Assembly: GCF_020042665.1 (NCBI RefSeq)
Contig: NZ_CP083376.1
Coordinates: 3,384,001-3,448,000 of the forward strand
Reading direction: 5' to 3'
Origin: Pseudoxanthomonas sp. X-1
GTDB lineage: Bacteria; Pseudomonadota; Gammaproteobacteria; Xanthomonadales; Xanthomonadaceae
DNA length: 64,000 nucleotides
Positions 1-15,436 of this stretch are shown piece after piece. Each line of letters begins with the position of its first letter. Within the stretch, counting starts at the first letter, position 1. Position numbers and translations under genes: made by a program. Under the pieces are notes generated by a model. It did not search any database, was not told the origin of the DNA, and was given only the letters and a program-made list of their open reading frames with translations.

Positions 1-1930
<1,930 letters not shown>

Positions 1931-1932
1931 CC

Positions 1933-6126
<4,194 letters not shown>

Positions 6127-6359
6127 GGGACATTGCCTCTGGCATCGGGGGACCACGCATGCGCGGTACCCGGGGGAACATTCTTTCGAATGGGAAGAAC
6201 TGTCAGTTGGAAGTCGCTGGTATTGCCGGCACCAGCACGCCATCTCCCGCTACTTCCAACTACCAACTCGTGGATTTTCTCGCCGCGATGCGGCGGAACA
6301 ACGAACGGCCAGCTGTGTTGCCAACTGCGTGTTGCGGACTGCTTTTTCAACAACGACCG

Positions 6360-6387
6360 AAGGCCAGGGGCTTTCGCCCCCGGCCTT
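6360..6387 (-). terminator. rplL-rpoB intergenic hairpin (probable attenuator)
   Basis: Read on the minus strand, the sequence forms AAGGCCGGGGGC-gaaa-GCCCCTGGCCTT, a very strong stem with a GAAA loop just after the rplL stop. The run that follows is not a clean U tract, so partial termination or RNA processing is more likely than full termination. In E. coli an attenuator at this position sets the ribosomal protein to RNA polymerase ratio. The same role here is inferred from position. Confidence 0.6.
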
Positions 6388-6423
6388 TGGGTGTCGCCGA
6401 TGGAACTAGGCGACGAATTGCAA

Positions 6424-6792
6424 TTACTTCACTTCGACGGTCGCGCCAGCGGCCTCGAGGTCCTTCTTCATCTTCTCGGCATCTTCCTTCGAGACGCCTT
6501 CCTTCAGGACGCCACCGGCCTCGGTGAGGTCCTTGGCTTCCTTCAGGCCCAGGCCGGTGATGGCGCGGACGGCCTTGATGACGTCGACCTTCTTGGCGCC
6601 GGCGTCCTTCAGGATGATGTTGAACTCGGTCTGCTCTTCGACGGCGGCGGCCGGGCCAGCGGCGGCGGCAACGGCAACCGGGGCGGCGGCGGAGACGCCA
6701 AACTTGTCTTCGATCGCCTTGACCAGCTCCATGATCTCCATGAGGGTCTTTTCAGCGATGGCGTCGACGATCTGCTCGGTGGACAGGGACAT
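6424..6792 (-). CDS. rplL: 50S ribosomal protein L7/L12
   Basis: This is the flexible stalk protein of the large subunit that recruits translation GTPases. It has 122 aa. An N-terminal dimerisation domain ([23 protein letters not shown]) is followed by an Ala/Pro-rich hinge near residues 35-52. The C-terminal GTPase-binding domain contains the typical [20 protein letters not shown] and [12 protein letters not shown] segments. It lies 42 bases after rplJ, with which it forms the L10-L12 stalk. Confidence 0.97.
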   Translation of the reverse strand: MSLSTEQIVDAIAEKTLMEIMELVKAIEDKFGVSAAAPVAVAAAAGPAAAVEEQTEFNIILKDAGAKKVDVIKAVRAITGLGLKEAKDLTEAGGVLKEGVSKEDAEKMKKDLEAAGATVEVK

Positions 6793-6834
6793 TGTGTTTA
6801 CCTTCGGTCAAATTTCTGGAATGGGATACGGGAA

Positions 6835-7371
6835 TCAGGCCGTTTCAGCCGGGGCTTCCGCCTCGGCCGGCGCTGCATCGCCACCGCCCTGCTGATCGGC
6901 CACGGCCTTGATGGCGCGGGCGAACATCGTGACGGGTTCGGCCAGGACGCGGGCCAGCATGGCCAGGGCCTGATCGCGGGTCGGCAGCGAAGCCAGCACG
7001 TCGACGTGGCTGGCCGGATACAGCTGGCCGCCCACGGCCACAACCTTGGGCTGCAGCTTGTCGTTGGACTTGGCGAATTCCTTGATCAGGCGACCGGCAG
7101 CGCCGGGCTCCTCGGTCGAGAACGCGTACAGCAGCGGACCGACCAGCGAGTCCTTGGCGCACTCGTATTCGGTACCTTCGACAGCACGGGCGGCCAAGGT
7201 GTTCTTGACCACGCGCAGGTACACGCCGGACTCGCGCGCCTGCTTGCGCATCGCGGTCATCTGGGAAACCGTGGTGCCTGCGTACTCGGCGGCGATCAAG
7301 GAGTGCGCCTTGGCGGCGACGTCTGCCAGCTCGGCGACAACTTCTTGCTTCTGGGACAGATTGAGAGCCAT
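6835..7371 (-). CDS. rplJ: 50S ribosomal protein L10
   Basis: This is the stalk base protein that anchors L7/L12 dimers on 23S rRNA. It has 178 aa and starts [20 protein letters not shown]. The RNA-binding core ([33 protein letters not shown]) and the C-terminal L12-binding helix region are visible. The C-terminus ends in a low-complexity Glu/Ala tail. The long untranslated leader before it (7372-7779) fits L10-mediated autoregulation. Confidence 0.97.
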   Translation of the reverse strand: MALNLSQKQEVVAELADVAAKAHSLIAAEYAGTTVSQMTAMRKQARESGVYLRVVKNTLAARAVEGTEYECAKDSLVGPLLYAFSTEEPGAAGRLIKEFAKSNDKLQPKVVAVGGQLYPASHVDVLASLPTRDQALAMLARVLAEPVTMFARAIKAVADQQGGGDAAPAEAEAPAETA

Positions 7372-7779
7372 TAATCACTCCTCATTGTGAACTCCGCTCA
7401 CGGCTCCTGCCGCTTGCGGTCCAGGGCAGCGTCCGTCCTGGACGCCGGGGACGCCTTCGCGTCCCACTGGTGGCCTTATCAACTGGCCTGCGCGAAGCAA
7501 GACCAGAAACCGATGAAGGCGGCACCATCTGCGCGGGCTGGCACCAGGCCAATCAAGCAGTCCCGCTAGCGCCGACGCCGAATCCCTGCCAGGACCGAGC
7601 TTCCCTGCCCGTCGTCGGAGCGCGCTGACCGCACCTGCGGTCTTTGACGGCTTTCTGCGGCTCGCACCGCAGATCGCCCCCAAACGCGGGAACACATGGC
7701 GGGGATCGAGAAACGAGTGGCCGGCGCTTTTGCTTTGCCTTGACTCGTCGCCCTGCCCCGCTACGCGCTCCCGTCTTTC
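7372..7779 (-). promoter_or_regulatory. rplJ leader / rplA-rplJ intergenic region, no gene
   Basis: These 408 bases between rplA and rplJ carry no convincing ORF. Short inverted repeats are present, for example GTCCAGG...CCTGGAC near 7420-7441. In proteobacteria this interval carries the rplJL leader that L10-(L12)4 binds to repress translation, and often a second promoter. Length and position support that role here; the exact fold was not computed. Confidence 0.5.
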
Positions 7780-8478
7780 TTACTTCAGATTCAGCGAGGA
7801 CTGGTCCACGGTCACGCCGGGGCCCATGGTCGAGCTGATCGAGATCTTCTGCAGGTACTGACCCTTGGCGGTCGAGGGCTTGGCCTTGACCAGGTCGGCC
7901 AGCAGGGCCTGCAGGTTGTTCTTCAGGGCTTCGTCCTCGAAGGAGGCCTTGCCGATGGTGCAGTGGATGATGCCGGCCTTGTCGGTGCGGTAGCGCACCT
8001 GACCCGACTTGGCGTTCTTCACCGCTTCGGCCGGGTTCGGCGAGACGGTGCCGACCTTCGGGTTCGGCATCAGGCCGCGCGGGCCCAGGACCTGACCCAG
8101 CTTGCCGACCACGCGCATCGCGTCCGGGGTGGCGATGACCACGTCGTAGTTCAGATCGCCGGCCTGCATCTTCTCGGCCAGATCGTCCATGCCGACGGCT
8201 TCGGCGCCAGCGGCCAGGGCCTCGTCGGCCTTGGCGCCGGCCGGCGCGAACACCGCCACGCGCACCGACTTGCCGGTACCGGCCGGCAGCACGGTCGAAC
8301 CGCGCACCTGCTGGTCGGACTTCTTGGCATCCACGCCCAGACGCACGGCCACGTCGATCGACTCGACGAACTTGGCCTTGGCGGCGGTCTTGAGGATGTT
8401 CACGGCCTCTTCGAAGGCATACGCCTTGCCCGGGGTCACGGCGGCCAGGATGGCCTTCTGTCGCTTGTTCATTGCCAT
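7780..8478 (-). CDS. rplA: 50S ribosomal protein L1
   Basis: This is the L1 stalk protein, which is also the translational repressor of the rplK-rplA mRNA in the family. It has 232 aa. Typical blocks are [39 protein letters not shown], and [15 protein letters not shown], which contacts the 23S L1 site. The start is either MAMNKRQK or, two codons in, MNKRQK; the first is taken here. It follows rplK by four bases. Confidence 0.97.
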   Translation of the reverse strand: MAMNKRQKAILAAVTPGKAYAFEEAVNILKTAAKAKFVESIDVAVRLGVDAKKSDQQVRGSTVLPAGTGKSVRVAVFAPAGAKADEALAAGAEAVGMDDLAEKMQAGDLNYDVVIATPDAMRVVGKLGQVLGPRGLMPNPKVGTVSPNPAEAVKNAKSGQVRYRTDKAGIIHCTIGKASFEDEALKNNLQALLADLVKAKPSTAKGQYLQKISISSTMGPGVTVDQSSLNLK

Positions 8479-8482
8479 GTCG

Positions 8483-8911
8483 TTAGCCCTCGACCGTCAG
8501 ACCCATGGAACGGGCCGAGCCCGCAATCGTGCGCACCGCCGCGTCCAGGTCGGCCGCGGTCAGATCGGGTTCCTTCGCCTTGGCGATGTCCTCGAGCTGC
8601 TTGCGGGTGACCTTGCCCACCTTCTCGGTGTTGGGGCGCTTGGAGCCGGACTGGATGCCGACGGCCTTCTTCAGCAGCACCGAAGCCGGGGTCGACTTGG
8701 TCACGAAGGTGAACGTGCGGTCCGAATAGGCCGTGATGATGACCGGGGTCGGCAGACCCGGCTCGAGCTTGGAGGTCGCCGCGTTGAACGCCTTGCAGAA
8801 CTCCATGATGTTCAGGCCGCGCTGACCCAGCGCAGGACCGACCGGCGGCGAGGGGTTGGCCTGGCCGGCCTTCACCTGCAGCTTGATGTAACCGACAACT
8901 TTCTTTGCCAT
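8483..8911 (-). CDS. rplK: 50S ribosomal protein L11
   Basis: This is the GTPase-centre protein that binds 23S rRNA and is needed for RelA activation. It has 142 aa, starting [20 protein letters not shown]. The proline-rich N-terminal domain ([19 protein letters not shown]) and the rRNA-binding C-terminal domain ([13 protein letters not shown] at the end) are complete. It is the first gene of the rplKAJL group and probably has its own promoter upstream (see 9066-9074). Confidence 0.97.
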   Translation of the reverse strand: MAKKVVGYIKLQVKAGQANPSPPVGPALGQRGLNIMEFCKAFNAATSKLEPGLPTPVIITAYSDRTFTFVTKSTPASVLLKKAVGIQSGSKRPNTEKVGKVTRKQLEDIAKAKEPDLTAADLDAAVRTIAGSARSMGLTVEG

Positions 8912-9065
8912 TTCAATGCTCTCCGGGTGCTAGCGCCTTGGATCAGGCTCCCCATCGGATCGGGAAAATCACGCGTCCCGACATCGCGTATCTCGTTCGC
9001 GACAAAGGCCGCCATCGAGGGCGGCCATTGCGGTTGCCCGGCTCGACCGGACAAGGGAGCCGCGC

Positions 9066-9074
9066 ACTATAGCA
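9066..9074 (-). promoter_or_regulatory. Extended -10 promoter element upstream of rplK
   Basis: Read on the minus strand, this is TGC-TATAGT, an extended -10 hexamer, in the 204-base nusG-rplK gap. A weak -35-like TTGCGC lies 19 bases upstream. A strong inverted repeat (GGCCGCC...GGGCGGCC, about 9007-9026) follows in the leader. This is probably the start of the rplKAJL transcript. The spacing is not ideal, so confidence is moderate. Confidence 0.5.
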
Positions 9075-9115
9075 GGTTTTCGGCCGTCCGGCGCAAGTGG
9101 CGCCGGCGGCGGGGC

Positions 9116-9673
9116 TCAGGCCTTCTCGACCTGGCCGAATTCCAGCTCCACCGGGGTGGAGCGGCCGAAGATGAGCACCGCCACGCGCAGGCGGCTCTTC
9201 TCGTAATTGACTTCCTCGACCACGCCGTTGAAGTCGTTGAACGGGCCGTCGACCACGCGGACCATCTCGCCCGGCTCGAACAGCACCTTCGGGCGCGGCT
9301 TCTCGACGCCTTCCTGAACACGGTCCAGGATGGCGGCGGCCTCTTCGTCGCGGATCGGCAGGGGACGATCGGCGGTACCGCCGATGAAGCCCAGGACCTT
9401 GCTGGTGTCCTTCACCAGATGCCAGGACTCGTTGTCCATGCGCGGGATGCCGGCCTCGTCGTGGGTCTCGATCTGGACCAGCACATAGCCCGGGAAGAAC
9501 TTGCGCTCGGAACGGCGCTTCTGGCCCGAACGCATCTCCACCACTTCCTCGGTGGGCACCAGCACGTCGCCGAAGCGATCCTGCATGCCGTCGCGCACGA
9601 TGCGATCGCGCAGCGCCTGTGCCACCGACTTCTCGAAGCCCGAATAGGCGTGTACCACGTACCAACGCTTCAC
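9116..9673 (-). CDS. nusG: Transcription termination/antitermination protein NusG
   Basis: This is an RNA polymerase elongation factor that links transcription to Rho and to the ribosome. It has 185 aa. The NGN domain starts [21 protein letters not shown] and contains the [11 protein letters not shown] polymerase-binding segment. The C-terminal KOW domain carries [21 protein letters not shown]. The downstream end FGQVEKA is the typical NusG terminus. It follows secE by 13 bases, the usual secE-nusG pair. Confidence 0.97.
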   Translation of the reverse strand: MKRWYVVHAYSGFEKSVAQALRDRIVRDGMQDRFGDVLVPTEEVVEMRSGQKRRSERKFFPGYVLVQIETHDEAGIPRMDNESWHLVKDTSKVLGFIGGTADRPLPIRDEEAAAILDRVQEGVEKPRPKVLFEPGEMVRVVDGPFNDFNGVVEEVNYEKSRLRVAVLIFGRSTPVELEFGQVEKA

Positions 9674-9686
9674 TGTCGAAATCTCC

Positions 9687-10079
9687 TCAACGACCCATCG
9701 TGAACAGTTTTTCGACCAGCCACTGAATGGCGAAGTCGAAGCCAGCCAGGATCAGGCTGAGGATCACCACCACCACCATCACCACCCAGGTCATGCGCAG
9801 CGACTCCTGACGGGTCGGCCACACCACCTTGCGCAGCTCGAAGCGCGACTCGGACAGGAATTCCACCGTGTCCTTGCCCTTGGCCGTGGCGACGAACACC
9901 GCCGCGCCGGCGACCAGGCCGACGATCACGATCAGGGCGCGCAGCGGGGTGGGCCACTGGCCAGCAGACCACCACCACACCACCAGGCCGGCAACGACCA
10001 ATGCCCCGGCCGCCACGTACTTGGCGATATCGCCCGCGGACGTGGTCGGCGCCTTGGATGGTTGGATCTTGCTGTTCAT
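9687..10079 (-). CDS. secE: Preprotein translocase subunit SecE
   Basis: This is the essential clamp subunit of the SecYEG channel in the inner membrane. It has 130 aa from [14 protein letters not shown]. The frame runs further upstream through the tRNA-Trp gene, so this later start was chosen. It has three hydrophobic segments: two N-terminal (about residues 20-63) and the conserved C-terminal one after the amphipathic [17 protein letters not shown] motif. This is the E. coli-like three-helix form. Confidence 0.95.
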   Translation of the reverse strand: MNSKIQPSKAPTTSAGDIAKYVAAGALVVAGLVVWWWSAGQWPTPLRALIVIVGLVAGAAVFVATAKGKDTVEFLSESRFELRKVVWPTRQESLRMTWVVMVVVVILSLILAGFDFAIQWLVEKLFTMGR

Positions 10080-10138
10080 TCGGGTTGGATGTGCCGCCTT
10101 GCACTGCACCGCCTGCATCGGCGGGACGATCTGGACAG

Positions 10139-10214
<76 letters not shown>

Positions 10215-10317
10215 ATGAACTGTAAAGGCACCGGCGAACCGAAAGACTCGCCCGTGCCGATGCGTGGACTCCCGCGGGTGCGGGACTGATAGCTTGGTGC
10301 GTCTATGCCGACTCGCT

Positions 10318-10343
10318 GGATCCCCGCTTTCGCGGGGATGACG
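10318..10343. repeat. REP-like palindrome downstream of tuf
   Basis: This is GGATCCCCGC-TTTC-GCGGGGATGACG, a short palindrome with the flanking GGA/GACG bases seen in the ATTCCCGC-type palindromes elsewhere in the window (13498, 23234, 23328, 23381). It sits between the tuf terminator and tRNA-Trp. Confidence 0.8.
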
Positions 10344-10354
10344 TTCCGGCAAAG

Positions 10355-10378
10355 GCGCTCGCGCTTGCGCGCGAGCGC
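10355..10378 (-). terminator. tuf terminator-like hairpin
   Basis: A perfect 10-bp stem (GCGCTCGCGC/GCGCGAGCGC) with a 4-base loop lies 10 bases after the tuf stop, followed on the minus strand by CTTT. The U tract is short, so termination may be partial, with readthrough into tRNA-Trp-secE-nusG. Confidence 0.6.
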
Positions 10379-10387
10379 GCCGTCACA

Positions 10388-11578
10388 TCACTTGATGATC
10401 TTGGCCACCACGCCGGCGCCGACGGTACGGCCGCCTTCACGGATCGCGAAGCGCAGGCCTTCGTCCATCGCCACCGGGTTGATCAGCGTGACCTTCATCT
10501 TCACGTTGTCGCCCGGCATCACCATCTCGGTGCCTTCCGGCAGCTCGATCGCACCGGTGATGTCGGTGGTGCGGAAGTAGAACTGCGGACGGTAGCCCTT
10601 GAAGAACGGCGTGTGACGGCCACCTTCGTCCTTGGACAGCACGTACACCTCGGCCTCGAACTCGGTGTGCGGGGTGATCGAACCCGGCTTGGCCAGCACC
10701 TGGCCGCGCTCCACGTCGTCACGCTTGGTGCCGCGCAGCAGCAGGCCCGCGTTGTCGCCCGCCTGGCCCTGGTCCAGCAGCTTGCGGAACATTTCCACGC
10801 CGGTCACGGTCGTCTTCTGGGTCGGACGGATACCGACGATCTCGATTTCCTCGCCCACCTTGATCACGCCGCGCTCGATACGGCCGGTCACCACGGTGCC
10901 GCGGCCCGAGATCGAGAACACGTCTTCCACCGGCATCAGGAACGCCTTGTCGACGTCACGCTCCGGGGTCGGGATCCAGGTGTCCAGCGCCTCGACCAGC
11001 TTCAGGATCGCCGGCACGCCGATCTCCGACTGGTCGCCTTCCAGCGCCAGACGGGCCGAACCGTGGATGATCGGGGTGTCGTCGCCCGGGAACTCGTACT
11101 TGCTCAGCAGTTCGCGGACTTCCATCTCCACCAGCTCCAGCAGCTCGGCGTCGTCCACCATGTCGGCCTTGTTCAGGAACACGACGATGTACGGCACGCC
11201 CACCTGGCGCGAGAGCAGGATGTGCTCGCGGGTCTGCGGCATCGGGCCGTCAGCGGCCGAGCACACCAGGATCGCACCGTCCATCTGGGCGGCGCCGGTG
11301 ATCATGTTCTTCACGTAGTCGGCGTGGCCCGGGCAGTCCACGTGCGCGTAGTGGCGGCTCGGCGATTCGTATTCCACGTGCGCCGTGGAAATCGTGATGC
11401 CGCGCGCCTTCTCTTCCGGCGCCGCGTCGATCGCGTCGTAGGCCTTGAACTCGCCGCCGAAACGCTCCGCGCCCACCTTGGTCAGCGCCGCCGTCAGCGT
11501 CGTCTTGCCATGGTCAACGTGACCGATCGTGCCCACGTTCACGTGCGGCTTGGTGCGCTCGAACTTACCCTTTGCCAT
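10388..11578 (-). CDS. tuf: Elongation factor Tu
   Basis: This is the GTPase that delivers aminoacyl-tRNA to the ribosome. It has 396 aa and starts [20 protein letters not shown]. The G1 motif GHVDHGKT, G3 DCPGHADY and G4 NKAD are present, as is the C-terminal barrel with [15 protein letters not shown]. It lies directly after tRNA-Tyr-Gly-Thr, which marks it as the tufB-type copy. A second tuf in the str operon is expected outside this window but cannot be seen. Confidence 0.98.
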   Translation of the reverse strand: MAKGKFERTKPHVNVGTIGHVDHGKTTLTAALTKVGAERFGGEFKAYDAIDAAPEEKARGITISTAHVEYESPSRHYAHVDCPGHADYVKNMITGAAQMDGAILVCSAADGPMPQTREHILLSRQVGVPYIVVFLNKADMVDDAELLELVEMEVRELLSKYEFPGDDTPIIHGSARLALEGDQSEIGVPAILKLVEALDTWIPTPERDVDKAFLMPVEDVFSISGRGTVVTGRIERGVIKVGEEIEIVGIRPTQKTTVTGVEMFRKLLDQGQAGDNAGLLLRGTKRDDVERGQVLAKPGSITPHTEFEAEVYVLSKDEGGRHTPFFKGYRPQFYFRTTDITGAIELPEGTEMVMPGDNVKMKVTLINPVAMDEGLRFAIREGGRTVGAGVVAKIIK

Positions 11579-11629
11579 GGCTGCTTCTTCTCGGATCGTT
11601 AGATAAGAGGGTGAAACGTACTGCTTGGA

Positions 11630-11705
11630 TGGTGCTCACGAAAGGAATCGAACCTTCGACCTCCTCCTTACCAAGGAGGTGCTCTACCGACTGAGCTACG
11701 TGAGC
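11630..11705 (-). tRNA. tRNA-Thr (anticodon GGT)
   Basis: This 76-nt cloverleaf has an encoded CCA end and acceptor GCTCACG/CGTGAGC. The anticodon loop TTGGTAA is closed by CCTCC/GGAGG. It is the last tRNA before tuf in the tRNA-Tyr-Gly-Thr-tuf transcript. Confidence 0.97.
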
Positions 11706-11758
11706 GTGAAACCTGTGGCAGCTGCGGACCATCTGGCGACGACGGAGCGGCAGTTCAA

Positions 11759-11832
11759 TGGAGCGGGAGACGGGAATCGAACCCGCACCATCAGCTTGGA
11801 AGGCTGAGGTTCTACCGTTGAACTACTCCCGC
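11759..11832 (-). tRNA. tRNA-Gly (anticodon TCC)
   Basis: This 74-nt cloverleaf has an encoded CCA and acceptor GCGGGAG/CTCCCGC. The anticodon loop CTTCCAA is closed by TCAGC/GCTGA. It lies between tRNA-Tyr and tRNA-Thr, as in the E. coli tufB operon. Confidence 0.97.
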
Positions 11833-11861
11833 GCCGGGATACCGCAACTGCTCGAACTTCT

Positions 11862-11947
11862 TGGTGGAGGGAGGTGGATTCGAACCACCGAAGGCGTAAG
11901 CCAGCAGATTTACAGTCTGCCCCCGTTGGCCGCTTGGGTATCCCTCC
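11862..11947 (-). tRNA. tRNA-Tyr (anticodon GTA)
   Basis: This 86-nt class II tRNA has a long variable arm, acceptor GGAGGGA/TCCCTCC, an encoded CCA and an anticodon loop CTGTAAA. It is the first gene of the tRNA-tuf transcript. Confidence 0.97.
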
Positions 11948-12254
11948 GGATGACGCTTGGGTCCGGCCTTTCGGGCCGGGGTGAAACAGCCGGTGATTCT
12001 GGCGTGGGATCGATGTGCTGTCAACGACTGCGCGAGGATCCGGCCCGATTCACCGATGCGCCTGGAGCGGGCGCACGCTCGCCTGCGAGGGCGAGCCCTG
12101 CGGCGGCCTGCCGCGGGGGCGCGCATTGTGGCAGGCAATGGCCGCCACGGGAAGCACCATGTTGCCCTGCGGCGTGCCATCACGGGCGGTCGTCTTCAGC
12201 CTGTATGGTGCGCAGCGCGTCGAATCGTGGCGTGGCGCCTGACTTCGGAGACTC
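11948..12254. other. Divergent intergenic region between tRNA-Tyr and the acyl-CoA dehydrogenase gene
   Basis: These 307 bases hold the tRNA-tuf promoter (11996-12024) and a GC-rich leader palindrome (GGCCGGAC-type, near 11962-11979). The rest presumably carries the promoter of the plus-strand dehydrogenase gene. No convincing ORF is present. Confidence 0.6.
11996..12024 (-). promoter_or_regulatory. Sigma-70 promoter of tRNA-Tyr-Gly-Thr-tuf
   Basis: On the minus strand there is a perfect -35 TTGACA (12019-12024), a 17-base spacer and a -10 CAGAAT (11996-12001). The bases after the -10 (caccggc) are GC-rich, a feature of stable-RNA promoters under stringent control. It lies 48 bases upstream of the mature tRNA-Tyr. 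Confidence 0.75.
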
Positions 12255-13415
12255 ATGACACAGGATTTCAGCTTCGAGCTTGGCGAGGACATCGACCAGC
12301 TCCGCGACGCCGTGCGCACGTTTTCCAGCGAGGTGATCGCCCCGCTGGCCGACCAGGCCGACCGCGACAACGCCTTTCCCAACGCGCTGTGGCCGCAGCT
12401 AGGGCAGATGGGCCTGCTCGGCCTGACCGTGGAGGAGGAATACGGCGGCACGGCGCTGGGCTACCTGGCGCACGTGGTGGCCATGGAGGAGATCTCGCGC
12501 GCGTGCTCGGCCATCGGCCTGTCCTACGGCGCGCACTCCAACCTGTGCGTCAACCAGCTGCGCAAGAACGGCGACGCCGCGCAGAAGGCGCGCTACCTGC
12601 CCAAGCTCGTCAGCGGCGAGCACATCGGCGCGCTGGCGATGAGCGAGGCCGGGGCCGGCTCGGACGTGGTCAGCATGAAGCTGCGCGCGGACCGGCGCGG
12701 CGACCGCTACCTGCTCAACGGCACCAAGATGTGGATCACCAACGGGCCCGACGCGCACACGCTGGTGGTGTACGCCAAGACCGATCCGGCGGCCGGGGCG
12801 CGCGGCATCACGGCGTTCATCGTCGAACGCGGGTTCAAGGGCTTCTCGACCGCGCAGAAGCTGGACAAGCTGGGCATGCGCGGGTCGAACACCTGCGAGC
12901 TGGTGTTCGAGGACTGCGAAGTGCCGGAGGAGAACATCCTGGGCGGCCTGGGCCAGGGCGTGAAGGTGCTGATGTCCGGCCTGGACTACGAGCGCATCGT
13001 GCTCTCCGGCGGCCCGCTGGGGATCATGGCCGCGTGCCTGGACACGGTCCTGCCCTACGTCCGCCAGCGGCGGCAGTTCGGCCGGCCGATCGGCGAGTTC
13101 GAACTGATGCAGGGCAAGCTGGCCGACATGTACGTGGGCTTCAACGCCTGCCGTGCCTACGTGTACGCGGTGGCCCGCGCCTGCGACCGCGGCCGCAGCA
13201 CGCGCAAGGACGCGGCCGGGGCGATCCTCTACAGCGCCGAGAAGGCCACCTGGATGGCCGGACAGGCGATCCAGGCGCTGGGCGGCAACGGCTACATCAA
13301 CGAGTACCCGACCGGGCGGCTGTGGCGCGACGCCAAGCTGTACGAGATCGGCGCGGGCACCTCGGAGATCCGGCGCATGCTGATCGGGCGTGAGCTGGTG
13401 GGGAGCTCGGATTGA
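12255..13415 (+). CDS. Isovaleryl-CoA dehydrogenase (acyl-CoA dehydrogenase family)
   Basis: This is an FAD flavoprotein that oxidises isovaleryl-CoA to 3-methylcrotonyl-CoA in leucine breakdown. It has 386 aa, the normal family length. The flavin/substrate signature [17 protein letters not shown] lies at about 126-142. [15 protein letters not shown] places the catalytic base at Glu246, the position used by isovaleryl-CoA dehydrogenases and not by short or medium-chain enzymes. The C-terminal signature [13 protein letters not shown] is present. Other liu-pathway genes are not next to it, so substrate choice rests on the Glu position and overall similarity. Confidence 0.85.
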   Translation: MTQDFSFELGEDIDQLRDAVRTFSSEVIAPLADQADRDNAFPNALWPQLGQMGLLGLTVEEEYGGTALGYLAHVVAMEEISRACSAIGLSYGAHSNLCVNQLRKNGDAAQKARYLPKLVSGEHIGALAMSEAGAGSDVVSMKLRADRRGDRYLLNGTKMWITNGPDAHTLVVYAKTDPAAGARGITAFIVERGFKGFSTAQKLDKLGMRGSNTCELVFEDCEVPEENILGGLGQGVKVLMSGLDYERIVLSGGPLGIMAACLDTVLPYVRQRRQFGRPIGEFELMQGKLADMYVGFNACRAYVYAVARACDRGRSTRKDAAGAILYSAEKATWMAGQAIQALGGNGYINEYPTGRLWRDAKLYEIGAGTSEIRRMLIGRELVGSSD

Positions 13416-13497
13416 GCGGTCCGGACGGATCCGGGAAAGGATGACGCCTGCCGCGTCGGCGGAGCCCAGCGCCCTTGGCTCACTGCGCAAAGTCGCC

Positions 13498-13523
13498 GGG
13501 TTCCCGCGTTCGCGGGAACGACG
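13498..13523. repeat. REP-like palindrome
   Basis: The core TTCCCGCG-TTCGCGGGAA (13501-13518), flanked by GGG and CGACG, is identical over its core and flanks to the copy at 23381. It lies in the 215-base convergent gap between the acyl-CoA dehydrogenase gene and ychF. Confidence 0.85.
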
Positions 13524-13630
13524 ACAGGAGGCCTGTCCGCGACTCCCAGGGGCATGCAACGAAAAGGCCGCGCAGTGCGCGACCTTTTCATGACGGCTGG
13601 CAATGGCGACCCACCCGGCCGCGCGAGGCT

Positions 13631-14722
13631 TCAGACGTTGAAGCGGAAGTGCAGGATGTCGCCCTCCTGCACCTTGTACTCCTTGCCTTCCAGGCGCAGG
13701 CGCCCGGCTTCCTTGGCCCCGGCCTCGCCCTTGTACTTGATGAAATCGTCGTAGGCGATGGTCTCGGCGCGGATGAAGCCCTTCTCGAAGTCGGTGTGGA
13801 TCACCGCCGCCGCCTTGGGCGCCGTCGAGCCGGCCTTGACCGTCCACGCGCGCACTTCCTGCACGCCGGCGGTGAAGTAGGTCTGCAGGCCGAGCAGCTG
13901 GTAGGCGGCGCGGATCACGCGGTTCAGGCCGGGCTCTTCCAGGCCCAGGTCGGCCAGGAAGGCGTCGCGGTCGGCGTCCTCCAGCTGCGAGAGCTCCTCC
14001 TCGATCGCCGCCGACACCGGCACCACCTGGGCGCCCTCGGCCTGCGCACGGGCGCGCACGGCGTCCAGGTGCGGGTTGTTCTCGAAGCCGTCCTCCAGCA
14101 CGTTGGCGATGTACATCACCGGCTTGAGGGTCAGCAGGAACAGGTCGCGCACCAGCGCCTTCTCCTCCTCGTCCAGGCCGGCCGCACGACCGGGCTTGCC
14201 GTCGTCCAGCGCCTTGCGCAGCTTCTCCAGCACCGGCTTGCGCGCGATCATCTCCTTGTCGCCGCCCTTGGCGCCGCGCTCGGCGCGGTTGAGCGCCTTC
14301 TCCACGCTGTCCAGGTCGGCCAGCGCCAGCTCGGTATCGATGGTCTCGATGTCCGAGATCGGATCGACCTTGTTGTTCACGTGGATGATGTCGCCATGCT
14401 CGAAGCAGCGCACCACGTGGGTGATCGCATCGACCTCGCGGATGTGCGCCAGGAACTTGTTGCCCAGCCCTTCACCGCTGGCCGCACCGGCGACCAGGCC
14501 GGCGATGTCGACGAACTCCACCGCCGTGGGCACGACCCGCTGCGGCTTGACGATCTCGGCCAGCGCGCCCAGGCGCGGATCCGGCACCGGCACCACGCCC
14601 ACGTTGGGCTCGATGGTGCAGAACGGGAAGTTGGCCGCGGCGATGCCCGCCTTGGTCAACGCGTTGAAGAGGGTCGACTTGCCGACGTTCGGCAGGCCGA
14701 CGATGCCGCATTTGATGCCCAT
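13631..14722 (-). CDS. ychF: Ribosome-binding ATPase YchF (Obg family)
   Basis: This is a P-loop protein of the Obg group that prefers ATP and binds ribosomes. It is linked to the oxidative stress response in E. coli. It has 363 aa. The P-loop is GLPNVGKST (residues 8-16). The usual NKxD specificity motif is replaced by ANVLE, as in other YchF proteins. The C-terminal TGS-like domain carries DWTVKAG-type and [20 protein letters not shown] segments. It follows pth, the common pth-ychF pair. Confidence 0.96.
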   Translation of the reverse strand: MGIKCGIVGLPNVGKSTLFNALTKAGIAAANFPFCTIEPNVGVVPVPDPRLGALAEIVKPQRVVPTAVEFVDIAGLVAGAASGEGLGNKFLAHIREVDAITHVVRCFEHGDIIHVNNKVDPISDIETIDTELALADLDSVEKALNRAERGAKGGDKEMIARKPVLEKLRKALDDGKPGRAAGLDEEEKALVRDLFLLTLKPVMYIANVLEDGFENNPHLDAVRARAQAEGAQVVPVSAAIEEELSQLEDADRDAFLADLGLEEPGLNRVIRAAYQLLGLQTYFTAGVQEVRAWTVKAGSTAPKAAAVIHTDFEKGFIRAETIAYDDFIKYKGEAGAKEAGRLRLEGKEYKVQEGDILHFRFNV

Positions 14723-14732
14723 ATGTGTATCC

Positions 14733-14801
14733 GGGAATGGAGAATCGGGAATAGGGAATTGGAAAGCCTAGCCGCCTTTCCATTCCCCATTCCCCATTCC
14801 C
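14733..14801. repeat. G/A-rich inverted repeat between pth and ychF
   Basis: The left arm is GGGAATGGAGAATCGGGAAT and onward (14733-14765). The right arm is its inverted counterpart made of CATTCCC units (14777-14801). The right arm touches the pth stop codon, and the left arm ends 11 bases before the ychF start. It belongs to the same class as 1833-1930 and 16189-16268. Confidence 0.8.
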
Positions 14802-15382
14802 TACTTGCCCTGCGTATGCAACCGCTTCATCGCCTCGTTGAAATCGCCGGCCACCGCCAGCGGCAGCACGTCCAGCGCGTCGTCGATCGCACGGCCGATC
14901 AGGATTTCGTCGTCCGCGCCCGGTCGGCCCAGCACCCAGCCGGTGACCTTGTCCTTGTGGCCGGGATGGCCGATGCCGATGCGCAAACGGCCGAAGCGCG
15001 CATGGCCCAGCAGCCTGATGGTGTCGCGCAGGCCGTTCTGCCCGCCGTGGCCGCCGTCGAACTTCAGGCGTGCGACGCCGGGCGGCAGGTCCAGTTCGTC
15101 GTGGACCAGCAGCGCCTGCTCGGGCTCGAGCTTCCAGAAGCGCAGGGCCGCCACCACCGCCTTGCCCGATAGATTCATGTAGGTGGCCGGCTTGAGCAGG
15201 CGCACCGTCTGCCCGCCCACGGTGACCTGGGCCGTCTCGCCGAACAGCTTGGCGTCCACGGCGAAGCGCGCGCCCAGCTGCATCGCGAGGGTGTCGACAA
15301 AACGGAACCCGGCGTTGTGCCGGGTCCGCAGGTGTTCGGGTCCGGGATTGCCCAGCCCGACGATGAGACGCACGCCTTCCAT
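14801..15382 (-). CDS. pth: Peptidyl-tRNA hydrolase
   Basis: This enzyme recycles peptidyl-tRNA released from stalled ribosomes by cleaving the ester bond. It has 193 aa. Family motifs are GLGNPGPEH near residues 9-17, the catalytic His at RHNAGFRFVD (residue 22), the KPATYMNLSG block, and VHDELDLPPG with the conserved Asp. It lies between rplY and ychF in the usual order. Confidence 0.96.
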   Translation of the reverse strand: MEGVRLIVGLGNPGPEHLRTRHNAGFRFVDTLAMQLGARFAVDAKLFGETAQVTVGGQTVRLLKPATYMNLSGKAVVAALRFWKLEPEQALLVHDELDLPPGVARLKFDGGHGGQNGLRDTIRLLGHARFGRLRIGIGHPGHKDKVTGWVLGRPGADDEILIGRAIDDALDVLPLAVAGDFNEAMKRLHTQGK

Positions 15383-15436
15383 CGAAGGTTCGCCGAACCG
15401 CCGGGACGCGCCGCTGGCGCGCCCCGGCGCGTCCGG

